NCBI GenBank assembly: GCA_902761905.1
Contig: CACWMK010000015.1
Location: 1 to 47,265, forward strand
Direction: 5' to 3'
Length of the DNA stretch: 47,265 nt
DNA from: an uncultured Prevotellaceae bacterium
GTDB taxonomy: Bacteria; Bacteroidota; Bacteroidia; Bacteroidales; Bacteroidaceae
Below, piece by piece: positions 1 through 7,365 of the stretch; the stretch's first letter is position 1, and every line of letters begins with the position of its first letter. Both the position numbers and the translations under genes were made by a program. The notes under the pieces were generated by a model that was not told where the DNA came from, did not search any database, and saw nothing but the letters and a program-made list of their open reading frames with translations.

Positions 1-1
1 G

Positions 2-286
2 GGCGGAGCCGCTAAGAGCGAAGAGTTTTCAACCTCAAAGCACATCGACAGCGTGTATCTGCGCGCACGTGCCACTGGCGAGTTCACTCGCACAGAGCTC
101 ACCAAGGCCGGCAACGTGACCGAGCTGCCAAAGAACTTCACCGACTACAACGACGAGGAGCAGCAGCCTGCCAACTCAGGCAACCAGTCAAGTGGCGGTT
201 CAGGTAGTGGTTCAAGCGGCAACAATGGCGGCGGTGGCAACACTGGCGGTGGAGGAGGCGACGACGACGACGTGACCTACGATTAA
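2..286 (+). CDS. HU-like DNA-binding protein (C-terminal part, 5' end outside window)
   Basis: The frame is open from the window edge, so only the last 94 residues are seen. The first half (KSEEFSTSKHIDSVYLRARATG) resembles the end of the Bacteroidetes HU-related family, whose members bind DNA as dimers. After about residue 50 comes a low-complexity tail rich in Gly, Ser and Asn, which ends in an acidic run (DDDDVTYD). Such a tail is probably disordered and lies outside the usual HU body. A GC-rich hairpin starts at the stop codon, and a 33-residue smalltalk-type gene follows on the same strand, an arrangement known in Bacteroides and Prevotella. The family call rests on a fragment; the N-terminal arm was not seen. 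Confidence 0.7.
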   Translation, partial: GGAAKSEEFSTSKHIDSVYLRARATGEFTRTELTKAGNVTELPKNFTDYNDEEQQPANSGNQSSGGSGSGSSGNNGGGGNTGGGGGDDDDVTYD

Positions 287-316
287 GCGGACGGGGCCAA
301 TAGCGCCCCACCGCTT
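285..316 (+). other. GC-rich hairpin after the HU-like gene
   Basis: AAGCGG (285-290) pairs with CCGCTT (311-316), and GGGGC (293-297) pairs with GCCCC (305-309), with a small internal loop. The stop codon forms the foot of the stem. No T-run follows, so this is more likely an mRNA 3'-end or processing structure, or a partial attenuator, between the HU-like and smalltalk genes than a classical terminator. Two CA-dinucleotide tracts (327-338 and 354-363) lie between it and the next start codon. Confidence 0.5.
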
Positions 317-366
317 ATCTCCCAACCACACACACACATGTTTAACCATCTAACACACACACAACT

Positions 367-468
367 ATGAAAAAGGAAACGTGGAAATTCATCATCCAGA
401 CGGTCATCGCCATCCTAACGGCCATAGCCACCAGCCTGGGCACAGCCAGCTGCATGGGCCGTCTCTAA
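367..468 (+). CDS. Smalltalk-type small protein, 33 residues
   Basis: ATG at 367, stop TAA at 466-468. The peptide begins MKKETWKFIIQTVIAILTAI and ends ATSLGTASCMGRL. It has a short basic start, a single hydrophobic helix (about residues 8-22) and a TASC stretch near the end that resembles a lipobox. This matches my recollection of the Bacteroidetes 'smalltalk' family: about 33 residues, usually encoded next to an HU-like gene, as here. The function is unknown. The sequence suggests a peptide inserted in, or anchored to, the inner membrane. A strong terminator follows 12 bases after the stop. Confidence 0.75.
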   Translation: MKKETWKFIIQTVIAILTAIATSLGTASCMGRL

Positions 469-480
469 GACAAATCAAAA

Positions 481-524
481 CTCAGGACTTGCAGCCATCA
501 CGCTGCAGGTCCTGAGTTGTTTTT
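481..524. terminator. Bidirectional rho-independent terminator
   Basis: CTCAGGACTTGCAG (481-494) pairs with CTGCAGGTCCTGAG (503-516); the only departure is one G-U pair. A T-rich run follows on the + strand (517-524), and AAAA precedes the stem (477-480), giving TTTT on the - strand. It sits between the + strand smalltalk gene and the - strand lipoprotein gene that ends at 562, so it can end both transcripts. Confidence 0.85.
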
Positions 525-561
525 CGGTCGCTTGCAATGCAAGAACCCTAGAGGCAGACAG

Positions 562-1383
562 TTATTCTGTAACCTTCTTCATCTCGAAGGTAGCGGTGAA
601 GGTGGTGCCGTCCTCGCGCTGGCGCAGGGCCTTCCACTTCATCACGCCGTCCTCGATCGACTCAATCTCCCACCACTCACGCAGTTCCTCGCTATCAGCA
701 GTATGCTTCCATCGGGTGCAGAGCAGGATGCCATCTACGAAGTACTCGCTCATCACGTCGTTGTTATTCACCCACTCATCGCCTACCTTGTTGTAATAAG
801 CGTAGGTTCCGTCGGCTTTGTACTCCCAGCGGTGCAGTTCGCCATCGGTGTGATCGTCTTCCGCACTGGTCACCTTGCCTTCCCACGTGCCTACGATAGC
901 CTCTTCAAAGTCGTTGTTTATGCGGATATAGTGTTCATTGTCATACACCTCATTAATAACCTTTTCGCCATCTACAAATACTTTCCAATCAGATTTCAAC
1001 ATCATGTCCTCGTCTGTAATAGAGAGAATATCTGCCACAGTAATATGTTTGGTATGCTCATTTTCGAATGCAGTGAGCGTCACACTATTGCCATCGATGA
1101 CGACATCGGCTGATGCATGGTCGTTCCAAGAGTCGCTATAGAAATCAGAAAGACTACCGTATGCCTTTGTTGGCGACAAGAATGTAATGACTACCTTAAG
1201 GTTGGTGGGACATGGTTGGCCGTCCAGTTCTTCTACCATCCATTTGCCTATAATCTTATCTGGCAAGTTAAGATCGGCCGGGCTGGGATTATCAACAACA
1301 TCGTTTGTACACGATGTGAACACACTTGCGCCGCAAGTAATGATGGCGGCGAGCATCAGGTTAAAAATAGATTTCTTGTTCAT
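562..1383 (-). CDS. Lipoprotein with two lipocalin-like segments, unknown function
   Basis: This 273-residue protein has a type II signal peptide ending in the lipobox VFTSC (Cys at about residue 25), so it is probably anchored in the outer membrane. Two segments follow a similar plan. One starts DKIIGKWMVEELDG (about 42) and the other starts EEAIVGTWEGKV (about 160); both open with an (I/V)(I/V)G(K/T)W turn followed by beta-strand-like sequence. This resembles the lipocalin-like domains common in Prevotella lipoproteins. No catalytic motif is visible. It has its own promoter and is transcribed away from the secreted protein gene at 1557. A role in ligand binding is only a guess. Confidence 0.7.
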   Translation of the reverse strand: MNKKSIFNLMLAAIITCGASVFTSCTNDVVDNPSPADLNLPDKIIGKWMVEELDGQPCPTNLKVVITFLSPTKAYGSLSDFYSDSWNDHASADVVIDGNSVTLTAFENEHTKHITVADILSITDEDMMLKSDWKVFVDGEKVINEVYDNEHYIRINNDFEEAIVGTWEGKVTSAEDDHTDGELHRWEYKADGTYAYYNKVGDEWVNNNDVMSEYFVDGILLCTRWKHTADSEELREWWEIESIEDGVMKWKALRQREDGTTFTATFEMKKVTE

Positions 1384-1447
1384 AACTTTATTGTTTTAGG
1401 TTAATAATCGAGCAAAAATTTTACGTGTATTATCACAACACACGCCG

Positions 1448-1478
1448 CAAATATACGATAATTTTCTGAAAAAGCAAA
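1448..1478 (-). promoter_or_regulatory. Promoter of the lipocalin-like lipoprotein gene
   Basis: On the - strand, TTTG (1475-1478) is followed after 19 bases by TATATTTG (1448-1455). This matches the Bacteroidetes -33/-7 pattern and leaves a leader of about 60 nt before the ATG at 1383. Confidence 0.7.
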
Positions 1479-1504
1479 CAAATATAGAAAAAATTCTTTT
1501 AAAA

Positions 1505-1536
1505 TTTGGAATATGTTTGTTAATTGATTATCTTTG
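1505..1536 (+). promoter_or_regulatory. Promoter of the secreted protein gene at 1557
   Basis: TTTG (1505-1508), 20 bases, then TATCTTTG (1529-1536). Transcription would start near 1543. That rules out an ATG at 1524 and supports the ATG at 1557. Confidence 0.75.
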
Positions 1537-1556
1537 CTGTGCTAATTGATATTACT

Positions 1557-2405
1557 ATGAACAGAAGAGCAATACTGATAGCCATACTGGCTTTGTTGGC
1601 ATCAGGAGTATCGGCACAAAGTGAGATAGAAGGAGGCAAGGTGCTTCCAAAGGATTCCATGCGTCTAGGCAGAAACATCCCAAACAATGATTCACTGCTG
1701 ACGGGACATGACTCGCTGCTGTTGCTCAACCGTATCCTGCCGAGTAGCGGATTTAATGCCGCAACCAAACTAGATATTAACTCCAGTCTCTACGACAACC
1801 GACGCGGCGATTGGGAAGTGAATACGATACAGGGCGGAAAACTGTTCACACCGTGGCGTGGATCGGCAGTAGTTGTAAGTGGAGGTGCCGACACTATGCC
1901 TGGGCTGCTCGACCGCGAGTCGGGTGCACTTACACTCTATCAGAGTCTAGGCCGATGGGATTTCTCAGCCTCTGCACTGGCCGACAAATACCGTTTTGTG
2001 GGAATGGGATTCCTGCAGACGCGCTATGGTGTTGGCGGTACGGTGGGTTATACGGTTAACAATGTCCTGTCGCTCCATGCCTTCGGCTATTACTATGGCA
2101 ATTCATCTATGATAAGTCCGACGGTGAATCCCTTTTTGGCCACCACTACCTTTGGCGGCTATGCCGACCTTAGGCTCCACAAGAACTTTGGAGTGGATGC
2201 CGGTGCCAGGCGCTACCTGAACCCTATGACAGGACGATGGGTAACCGACCCCATTGTAAGACCATACATCAAACTAAATAATGGACAGAAATTTGGCTTT
2301 GACTTCGGCAACTTGCTGAAAGGGCTCATCTGGGGAAATCAAGACCAGATGATGCCGCGTGGTCCTGTGCGCATGCCTCCCCCACAACAACAAAGACGTC
2401 GCTAA
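1557..2405 (+). CDS. Secreted protein, probable outer-membrane barrel, unknown function
   Basis: With the start at ATG 1557 the protein has 282 residues and a clean type I signal peptide (MNRRAILIAILALLASGVSA, then Q). An in-frame ATG at 1524 was not used because it lies on the -7 box. Residues from about 110 to 260 alternate in a beta-strand-like way with many Gly and aromatic residues (FLQTRYGVGGTVGY, LHAFGYYYGNSS, FGGYADLRLHKNFG), as in small outer-membrane barrels. The C-terminus is basic and proline-rich (PRGPVRMPPPQQQRRR), not a barrel-closing aromatic residue. No known family is recognised. The gene converges with the YifB gene. Confidence 0.6.
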   Translation: MNRRAILIAILALLASGVSAQSEIEGGKVLPKDSMRLGRNIPNNDSLLTGHDSLLLLNRILPSSGFNAATKLDINSSLYDNRRGDWEVNTIQGGKLFTPWRGSAVVVSGGADTMPGLLDRESGALTLYQSLGRWDFSASALADKYRFVGMGFLQTRYGVGGTVGYTVNNVLSLHAFGYYYGNSSMISPTVNPFLATTTFGGYADLRLHKNFGVDAGARRYLNPMTGRWVTDPIVRPYIKLNNGQKFGFDFGNLLKGLIWGNQDQMMPRGPVRMPPPQQQRRR

Positions 2406-2428
2406 CAATCGATGCTTCTGAAAACGCA

Positions 2429-3970
2429 TCAACGATCGGCCCAGTCGGTGCGGTCCAGGCTGCGGTAGCCGATGGCTTCGGCTATGTGGTGCGACTGTAC
2501 TCGCTCAGTGCCTTCAAGGTCGGCTATAGTGCGGGCCACCTTCAGTATGCGGTTGTAGGCGCGGGCACTCAGATGCAGCCTCTCCATGGCCATGCGTAGC
2601 ATGCTAAGGCCGGCCTCATCGGGCTCGGCAAACTGGTGTATCATGCGTTCGGTCATCTGTGCGTTGCTGTAGATGCCCTTGAAGTCCTTGTAACGCTCTT
2701 CCTGGCGCTTACGGGCGGCTATCACGCGATTGCGTATCACCTCGCTCGACTCGCCCGGCTGCATCTGCGACAGCTGGTTGAACGGCACTACAGGCACCTC
2801 GATGTGCAGATCCATACGATCGAGCAGCGGGCCCGATATGCGGTTCATATATCGCTGTATCTGTCCTGGTGTGCAAACGCAGTGATGGGTGGGATCGCCG
2901 AAGTATCCGCAGGGACAGGGGTTCATAGACGCCACAAACATAAACGAGCAGGGATACTCGATGGTATACTTGGCACGACTTATGGTGATCTTACGGTCTT
3001 CGAGCGGCTGGCGCAACACCTCGAGTGTGCTACGGCTGAACTCGGGCAGCTCGTCGCAGAACAGCACGCCATTGTGGGCCAACGACACCTCGCCGGGCTG
3101 TGCCTTCTGGGTGCCACCGGTCATGGCTACCTGCGAGATGGTGTGATGCGGACTGCGGAACGGACGCTGCGATATGAGCGATGTGCCACTGGGCAGTATG
3201 CCGGCCACAGAGTGTATCTGGGTGGTCTCAAGACTCTCGGCCAGCGACAGCGGGGGCAGAATGCTTGGCAACCGCTTGGCCATCATCGACTTACCGCTGC
3301 CCGGAGGACCGATAAGGATGACATTGTGCGAGCCTGCAGCTGCCACCTCGAGGGCACGCTTCACGCTCTCCTGCCCTCGCACATCGGCAAAGTCAAAATC
3401 GAACGAATACTGCTGCTTGTAAAACTCGTTTCGGGTGTCAACAACCGTTGGCTCGCAATCCAATGAACCATTAAGGAATCCGATGACCTCGGCCAGATTG
3501 TCCATACCCAGCACATCGAGATTGTTAACCACAGCGGCCTCGCGCACATTCTCGCGGGGCACTATCAGTCCCTTGTAGTGCTCTTTGCGGGCACGTATGG
3601 CTATGGACAATGCACCGCTGATGGGCTTGAGTTTTCCATCAAGTCCAAGCTCGCCTATCATCATGTATCGGGGTAGGAGTTCCTCACTTACCTTGCCATA
3701 AGCTGCCAGAATGCCGATAGCCAGTGGCAAATCGTAACTGCTGCCCTCCTTGCGGATATCGGCAGGACTCATATTGATAGTAAGGTCGGCAGTTGGTGCC
3801 TTGTAGCCATTGTTCTCGATAGCGGCCCTGATACGATCATAACTCTCCTTAACTGCTGTATCAGCAAGACCAGACAGGTGAAACATGGTTCCACGGGCAA
3901 GGTTTACTTCGATGGTTATGGTGGTTGCTTCGAGTGCTGTAACTGCGGCACAATAAGTTTTTACAAGCAT
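2429..3970 (-). CDS. yifB: YifB/ComM family Mg-chelatase-like AAA+ ATPase
   Basis: The 513 residues show the family's full order: an N-terminal domain with a Lon-protease-like fold (about 1-180), then a AAA+ Mg-chelatase-like ATPase. Walker A is GPPGSGKS (221-228) and Walker B is GVLFCDELPE (301-310). The cysteine-rich insert CPCGYFGDPTHHCVC (352-366) is typical of YifB, and the C-terminal helical domain (about 420-510) completes it. Relatives (ComM) are hexameric helicases that drive branch migration when transformed DNA is integrated. Whether this organism is transformable is not known. It lies 6 bases after the thioredoxin-like lipoprotein gene and is probably cotranscribed with it. Confidence 0.93.
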   Translation of the reverse strand: MLVKTYCAAVTALEATTITIEVNLARGTMFHLSGLADTAVKESYDRIRAAIENNGYKAPTADLTINMSPADIRKEGSSYDLPLAIGILAAYGKVSEELLPRYMMIGELGLDGKLKPISGALSIAIRARKEHYKGLIVPRENVREAAVVNNLDVLGMDNLAEVIGFLNGSLDCEPTVVDTRNEFYKQQYSFDFDFADVRGQESVKRALEVAAAGSHNVILIGPPGSGKSMMAKRLPSILPPLSLAESLETTQIHSVAGILPSGTSLISQRPFRSPHHTISQVAMTGGTQKAQPGEVSLAHNGVLFCDELPEFSRSTLEVLRQPLEDRKITISRAKYTIEYPCSFMFVASMNPCPCGYFGDPTHHCVCTPGQIQRYMNRISGPLLDRMDLHIEVPVVPFNQLSQMQPGESSEVIRNRVIAARKRQEERYKDFKGIYSNAQMTERMIHQFAEPDEAGLSMLRMAMERLHLSARAYNRILKVARTIADLEGTERVQSHHIAEAIGYRSLDRTDWADR

Positions 3971-3976
3971 CGCAAT

Positions 3977-4978
3977 TTACTCTATTAGTTCTTCTATTTT
4001 CTTGTTTAAATCCTGGTAACTCAATGTGCGTGCAATGATTTTGCCCTGTGCATCGGTAACGATGTTGTCGGGCAGATAGGTAAGTCCTATCTTCTGCAGC
4101 ACTGGTGTATCCCACATCCTGCCATCGCACACGGTGCTCCACTTTATAGAGTCGCGTTCAACGATCTTCTTGCAGTCCTTAACGCTGCCATCGATACTGA
4201 TGCTCAGCACTTTAAGGCTGCCAGGATGCTGGCGTTGCAGTCGGGCTAGCTGGTTCTGGATGTTAATGCTCTCGTAGTTCCACGATGCCCAAAGGGTGAT
4301 GACATTCACCTTGGCATTGAGGTCGGACGATGATACGCTCTCGCCATTCAGGCCTGCAGCAAAGAACTGTGGCAGACGGCTGCCAACCTTCAGAGCCTTA
4401 AGCCCGTCGAGCTTGCTCATAATTGCAGCAAGCTTATGGTTATCGGGCGAGGCATCGAGGATGGTCTTGGCCAACTTCTGAATCTTTGCAAAGTCGGGCT
4501 CAGAAGTCTGTATAAAATATTTGTTGAGAAGATAGACGCTTATAGGCGAGGCCGAATGTTCACTGATGAACTTTTCGGCCTCGCTAAGCATCTGCGGGGG
4601 CGTCATGCTGCTAGTTCGCAGGCGGAAGTCGGTCATCTCCTTGTTAGTATCGGTACCCTTAACCTCAGTCTCCCTAAGATGCGAGGCATCGCCTTTAATC
4701 TTAACGGTTACGCCAGGCTCGGCAAAGACCGGAATTTCAGAGTAGTTAGGGAATACTACCACAAGTGTGGTTGGTTCGGTGATGGCAGCCTTATAAGTAA
4801 ACTCACCTTTGTTTACTCCTACTGTGTCGAGCTTGTGAGAGCCATTCAAGCTATAGACGTACAGTTCTCCCTGGTTGAAACCCTTGAAACTGCCCTCTAA
4901 CTTGAAGTTGTTCTCACCGTCGCCACAAGAGAGTAGCAAGAGCGAAACTAAACATACTAAGATGCCCTTCGTTTTCAT
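3977..4978 (-). CDS. DUF4369-thioredoxin-fold lipoprotein lacking the CxxC
   Basis: 333 residues. A type II signal peptide ends at the lipobox LLLSC (Cys18). Residues 24-100 look like the DUF4369 beta domain (FKLEGSFKGFNQGELYVY). Residues 198-333 have the TlpA/AhpC-like thioredoxin fold, including VITLWASW and the later YLPDNIVTDAQGKII strand with its loop proline. Where TlpA relatives read WCxxC, this protein has WNYES (233-237), so both redox cysteines are missing. Cys269 and Cys284 are present but not at the active-site position. It probably does not act as a thiol oxidoreductase; a binding or structural role is more likely. Genes on both sides lie within 7 bases, which indicates an operon. 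Confidence 0.85.
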   Translation of the reverse strand: MKTKGILVCLVSLLLLSCGDGENNFKLEGSFKGFNQGELYVYSLNGSHKLDTVGVNKGEFTYKAAITEPTTLVVVFPNYSEIPVFAEPGVTVKIKGDASHLRETEVKGTDTNKEMTDFRLRTSSMTPPQMLSEAEKFISEHSASPISVYLLNKYFIQTSEPDFAKIQKLAKTILDASPDNHKLAAIMSKLDGLKALKVGSRLPQFFAAGLNGESVSSSDLNAKVNVITLWASWNYESINIQNQLARLQRQHPGSLKVLSISIDGSVKDCKKIVERDSIKWSTVCDGRMWDTPVLQKIGLTYLPDNIVTDAQGKIIARTLSYQDLNKKIEELIE

Positions 4979-4984
4979 TCCGAA

Positions 4985-6646
4985 TTACTTCTGTATCTTT
5001 TTAAGTTCGATATCGTTCTCGGCATACTTTGCGAACGAGGGATCCTTCTGGATGGCCTTGCGAAGAGCCTCGGCGGCATCGTCGTCGTTGTTCATACGGG
5101 CACTCATCAGTGCACGCAGATACTCTGATATGGCATCTGGGTTCTTGACATACTTCAATGTAACGGCAGCCGATACATAGTCGTGGTTAAGAATCTGAGC
5201 CAGAGCAGCACTGTTAGAGTAAACCTCGGCAAAGTTTTCCTCGGCCTGAGCGTAGTTACCCTTAGCCAGATTCAGGTTACCCATAATCTCTGCCAGTCCG
5301 TTAGCATCGGTAGCGCTAGCGATATAACGCTCGGCTGTGGCGATGTCACCATCCTTAAGTGCCATCAGACCCAGGTTAGCACTAGCCTCAGGTAGATTGC
5401 TAGCCTTGGCCAGGTACTGCTTAGCGGCCTCGTAGTTGCCACGAGCATACTCGAGTGTAGCTATATTGTTGTAAGCACGAGTGTCGTTGGGGTAAATCTT
5501 GGTGGCTGTGAGATAAACCTCTTTTGCCTCATCAGGATTTGACTTGAGTGTGGCTCCATACAGTATCTCCTCGATGCTGAGCTTGGCAGGATCGGCAGCA
5601 AGCTGCTCAAGGATCTGGTCGTCGCTACGTCCGATTGTCTCATAATTGATAGTGAGACGTGCACGGCGAAGCTCAGGCAGAATACCATCGGCCAACTCGC
5701 GGAAAGCTGAAGAGATGTTCTTGATCTGCTGCTCACGCTCCTGTGGGTCCTTGTACATAGAGAGAACACGCAGGATAACATCCTTGTCCTGAATGTCGCT
5801 AGCCTTAACCAACTGCTGGAATCCATCCCAGTCCTGAGCGGTGTACTTGGCATCAACAGGGGCATCGATATTGTTCTTCTTAAGCTCCTGGTTTACATAC
5901 TTCTCTGATACCTTCTGACGCTCGCCAGCCAACTTATCGTTGATGCTGAAACCACCATCGGGCGAAGCGTATGCAGATACCTCAATGTTCTCGAGGTTGA
6001 GCTTTTCGCGATCGTTGTTGATCTGCTTGAGCATGCGTACAAACTCCTGAACAGAGTTGTTCTTGAGCTCGCTCTTGCGCAGTGTGGCCTGCTGGATGAG
6101 AAACTTGATGTTGGCATCGAGCTTCTTCTTGTTGATGCGCTGATATGCATCAGGAGCCACAGCAGCCTGAGTTGACAGGACTGTCTGCTTGTAGAGCTCT
6201 GATGTGGCTACGATACCATCGGCTACCTTAACGGCAGGAACATTCATCTTCTTCTTACCGATGCGAGCATCGAATGTGAGGAACATCTCGGCCTTGTTGT
6301 CGCCAACGTAAGCGAAACTGGTCTTCATTGTGTAGTTACCGCCCATCTTGTAGTTGATGGCCTGATCATTACCACGAACACTCTCGCCCTGGAATGTAGC
6401 AGCAGTACCCTTCTCGACAGCGCCATTAGAATAACGAAGCTCTGGAACAACGGTTACCACAGCCTTCTTCTTCATGTACTTCTCGGGGAAGTGACCGTTG
6501 ATAGTGGCAGGCACTACGCCCTTCTGAGTCTCGAGTGGATTTGGGGTTACTGTAAAATTGTCGGCAGACAATTCGCCAAGTTTTGAACACGATGTAAAAG
6601 TCATCAGCGTAGCTGCTGATAGGATTAAAATTGCTTCTTTCTTCAT
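4985..6646 (-). CDS. Lipoprotein with OmpA-like segment and TPR repeats
   Basis: The ATG at 6646 gives 553 residues and a lipoprotein signal ending FTSC (Cys20). A longer frame reaching back to 6712 was rejected because it runs into the tRNA gene. Residues 30-150 are beta-rich. Residues about 178-260 resemble an OmpA-type domain (NIEVSAYASPDGGFSINDKLAGER), which in other proteins binds peptidoglycan. Residues about 360-553 hold TPR-type helix pairs (YNNIATLEYARGNYEAAKQY, NLGLMALKDGDIATAERY). It is likely a cell-envelope scaffold, but the partner is unknown. Only 21 bases separate the start codon from the 3' end of tRNA-Leu, and the only promoter found lies upstream of the tRNA. Confidence 0.75.
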   Translation of the reverse strand: MKKEAILILSAATLMTFTSCSKLGELSADNFTVTPNPLETQKGVVPATINGHFPEKYMKKKAVVTVVPELRYSNGAVEKGTAATFQGESVRGNDQAINYKMGGNYTMKTSFAYVGDNKAEMFLTFDARIGKKKMNVPAVKVADGIVATSELYKQTVLSTQAAVAPDAYQRINKKKLDANIKFLIQQATLRKSELKNNSVQEFVRMLKQINNDREKLNLENIEVSAYASPDGGFSINDKLAGERQKVSEKYVNQELKKNNIDAPVDAKYTAQDWDGFQQLVKASDIQDKDVILRVLSMYKDPQEREQQIKNISSAFRELADGILPELRRARLTINYETIGRSDDQILEQLAADPAKLSIEEILYGATLKSNPDEAKEVYLTATKIYPNDTRAYNNIATLEYARGNYEAAKQYLAKASNLPEASANLGLMALKDGDIATAERYIASATDANGLAEIMGNLNLAKGNYAQAEENFAEVYSNSAALAQILNHDYVSAAVTLKYVKNPDAISEYLRALMSARMNNDDDAAEALRKAIQKDPSFAKYAENDIELKKIQK

Positions 6647-6667
6647 AATAAAATAAAATGTGATTTG

Positions 6668-6754
6668 TGCCGCGAGCGGGACTCGAACCCGCACGACCGT
6701 TTTACGGGTCAAGGGATTTTAAGTCCCTCGTGTCTACCATTTCACCATCGCGGC
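6668..6754 (-). tRNA. tRNA-Leu (anticodon UAA)
   Basis: An 87-nt class II tRNA. The acceptor strands GCCGCGA (6754-6748) and TCGCGGC (6675-6669) pair fully, and the discriminator A is at 6668. The anticodon loop CTTAAAA has TAA at 6721-6719 and sits in an AGGGA/TCCCT stem. There is a long variable arm and a GGTTCGAGTCC T-arm. The 3' CCA is not encoded. It reads leucine UUA/UUG codons. Confidence 0.97.
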
Positions 6755-6770
6755 TGCCTTTTTTGCGGTG

Positions 6771-6802
6771 CAAAGATACTTCTATTTATTGGAATCACCA
6801 AA
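6771..6802 (-). promoter_or_regulatory. Promoter of tRNA-Leu and probably of the TPR lipoprotein gene
   Basis: TTTG (6799-6802, - strand), 20 bases, TATCTTTG (6771-6778). Transcription would begin near 6765, about 10 nt before the mature tRNA 5' end. No separate promoter was found in the 21 bases between the tRNA and the next gene. Confidence 0.75.
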
Positions 6803-6816
6803 CTTTTTATCTTTTT

Positions 6817-7365
6817 TTAATTCCAAACCCTAAGAATACCACCATCCAAGGCCGCTTTGTACCTATATAACTCTATTCCAGGGGTGCCATTGGCCACTAC
6901 ACCGTTGTTTACATCGTATGAGCGTTTGCACTTGTTGCAGTACAGCTGATTGCCATTATTCTGCCATACCAATGGGTATCGGCGGCCACCCAACTCCTTA
7001 AGACAGTTGGAGCACTGACCCTCGTAAGCCACCAGCACATTATCGTAACTGCTCACTCCCACAATTATGCAATTGTTGGCTCCAAGTGCATAGTTAAGTC
7101 GCGATTCGCGATCGGTAGTAAGTCGGATATCCTCGGTGGCATTGTCGTAATTGCGAGTGGTAGTAAGGTGGCGCACACCTTGTTCCACACGCGTCTCTAT
7201 CTTGACATACTGCCCAAGATTGCCCAGTGTAGCCGTGAGCTGACAAGGCAGTGGGTGCAGGAATGTGTCGAACACAAAGTAGCACTCGTACTCGCGATAG
7301 ATGTTCTGTTCGCCAGTACATGCCATCAGCAAAGTGCACAGGGCTAGTGTAAGAAAACGTTTCAT
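6817..7365 (-). CDS. Rieske-like lipoprotein with a four-cysteine site
   Basis: 182 residues with a lipobox LLMAC (Cys16). Two CxxC pairs lie far apart, Cys118/Cys121 (QCSNC) and Cys143/Cys146 (YCNKC), followed by KRSYDVNNGVVANG. That order matches the Rieske fold (CxH...CxxH, then a YD-GG turn), but each ligand pair is CxxC. The site is therefore more likely a zinc ribbon or rubredoxin-type iron site than a 2Fe-2S Rieske cluster. Similar Bacteroidetes lipoproteins exist without an assigned function. The start overlaps the argH stop by 4 bases, so translation is probably coupled. Confidence 0.7.
   Translation of the reverse strand: MKRFLTLALCTLLMACTGEQNIYREYECYFVFDTFLHPLPCQLTATLGNLGQYVKIETRVEQGVRHLTTTRNYDNATEDIRLTTDRESRLNYALGANNCIIVGVSSYDNVLVAYEGQCSNCLKELGGRRYPLVWQNNGNQLYCNKCKRSYDVNNGVVANGTPGIELYRYKAALDGGILRVWN

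Noticed and set aside
2411-2430. Terminator GATGC...GCATC between the genes at 1557 and 2429
   Set aside because: Only a 5-bp stem with a 10-base loop and no T-run; it also enters the YifB stop codon.
2636-3466. 276-residue open frame on the + strand opposite the YifB gene
   Set aside because: It is antisense to a complete conserved gene, has no promoter or ribosome site, and its product has composition typical of an antisense shadow.
6647-6712. Longer N-terminus for the TPR lipoprotein
   Set aside because: The extension is translated from tRNA-Leu sequence and destroys the lipoprotein signal at the true start (6646).
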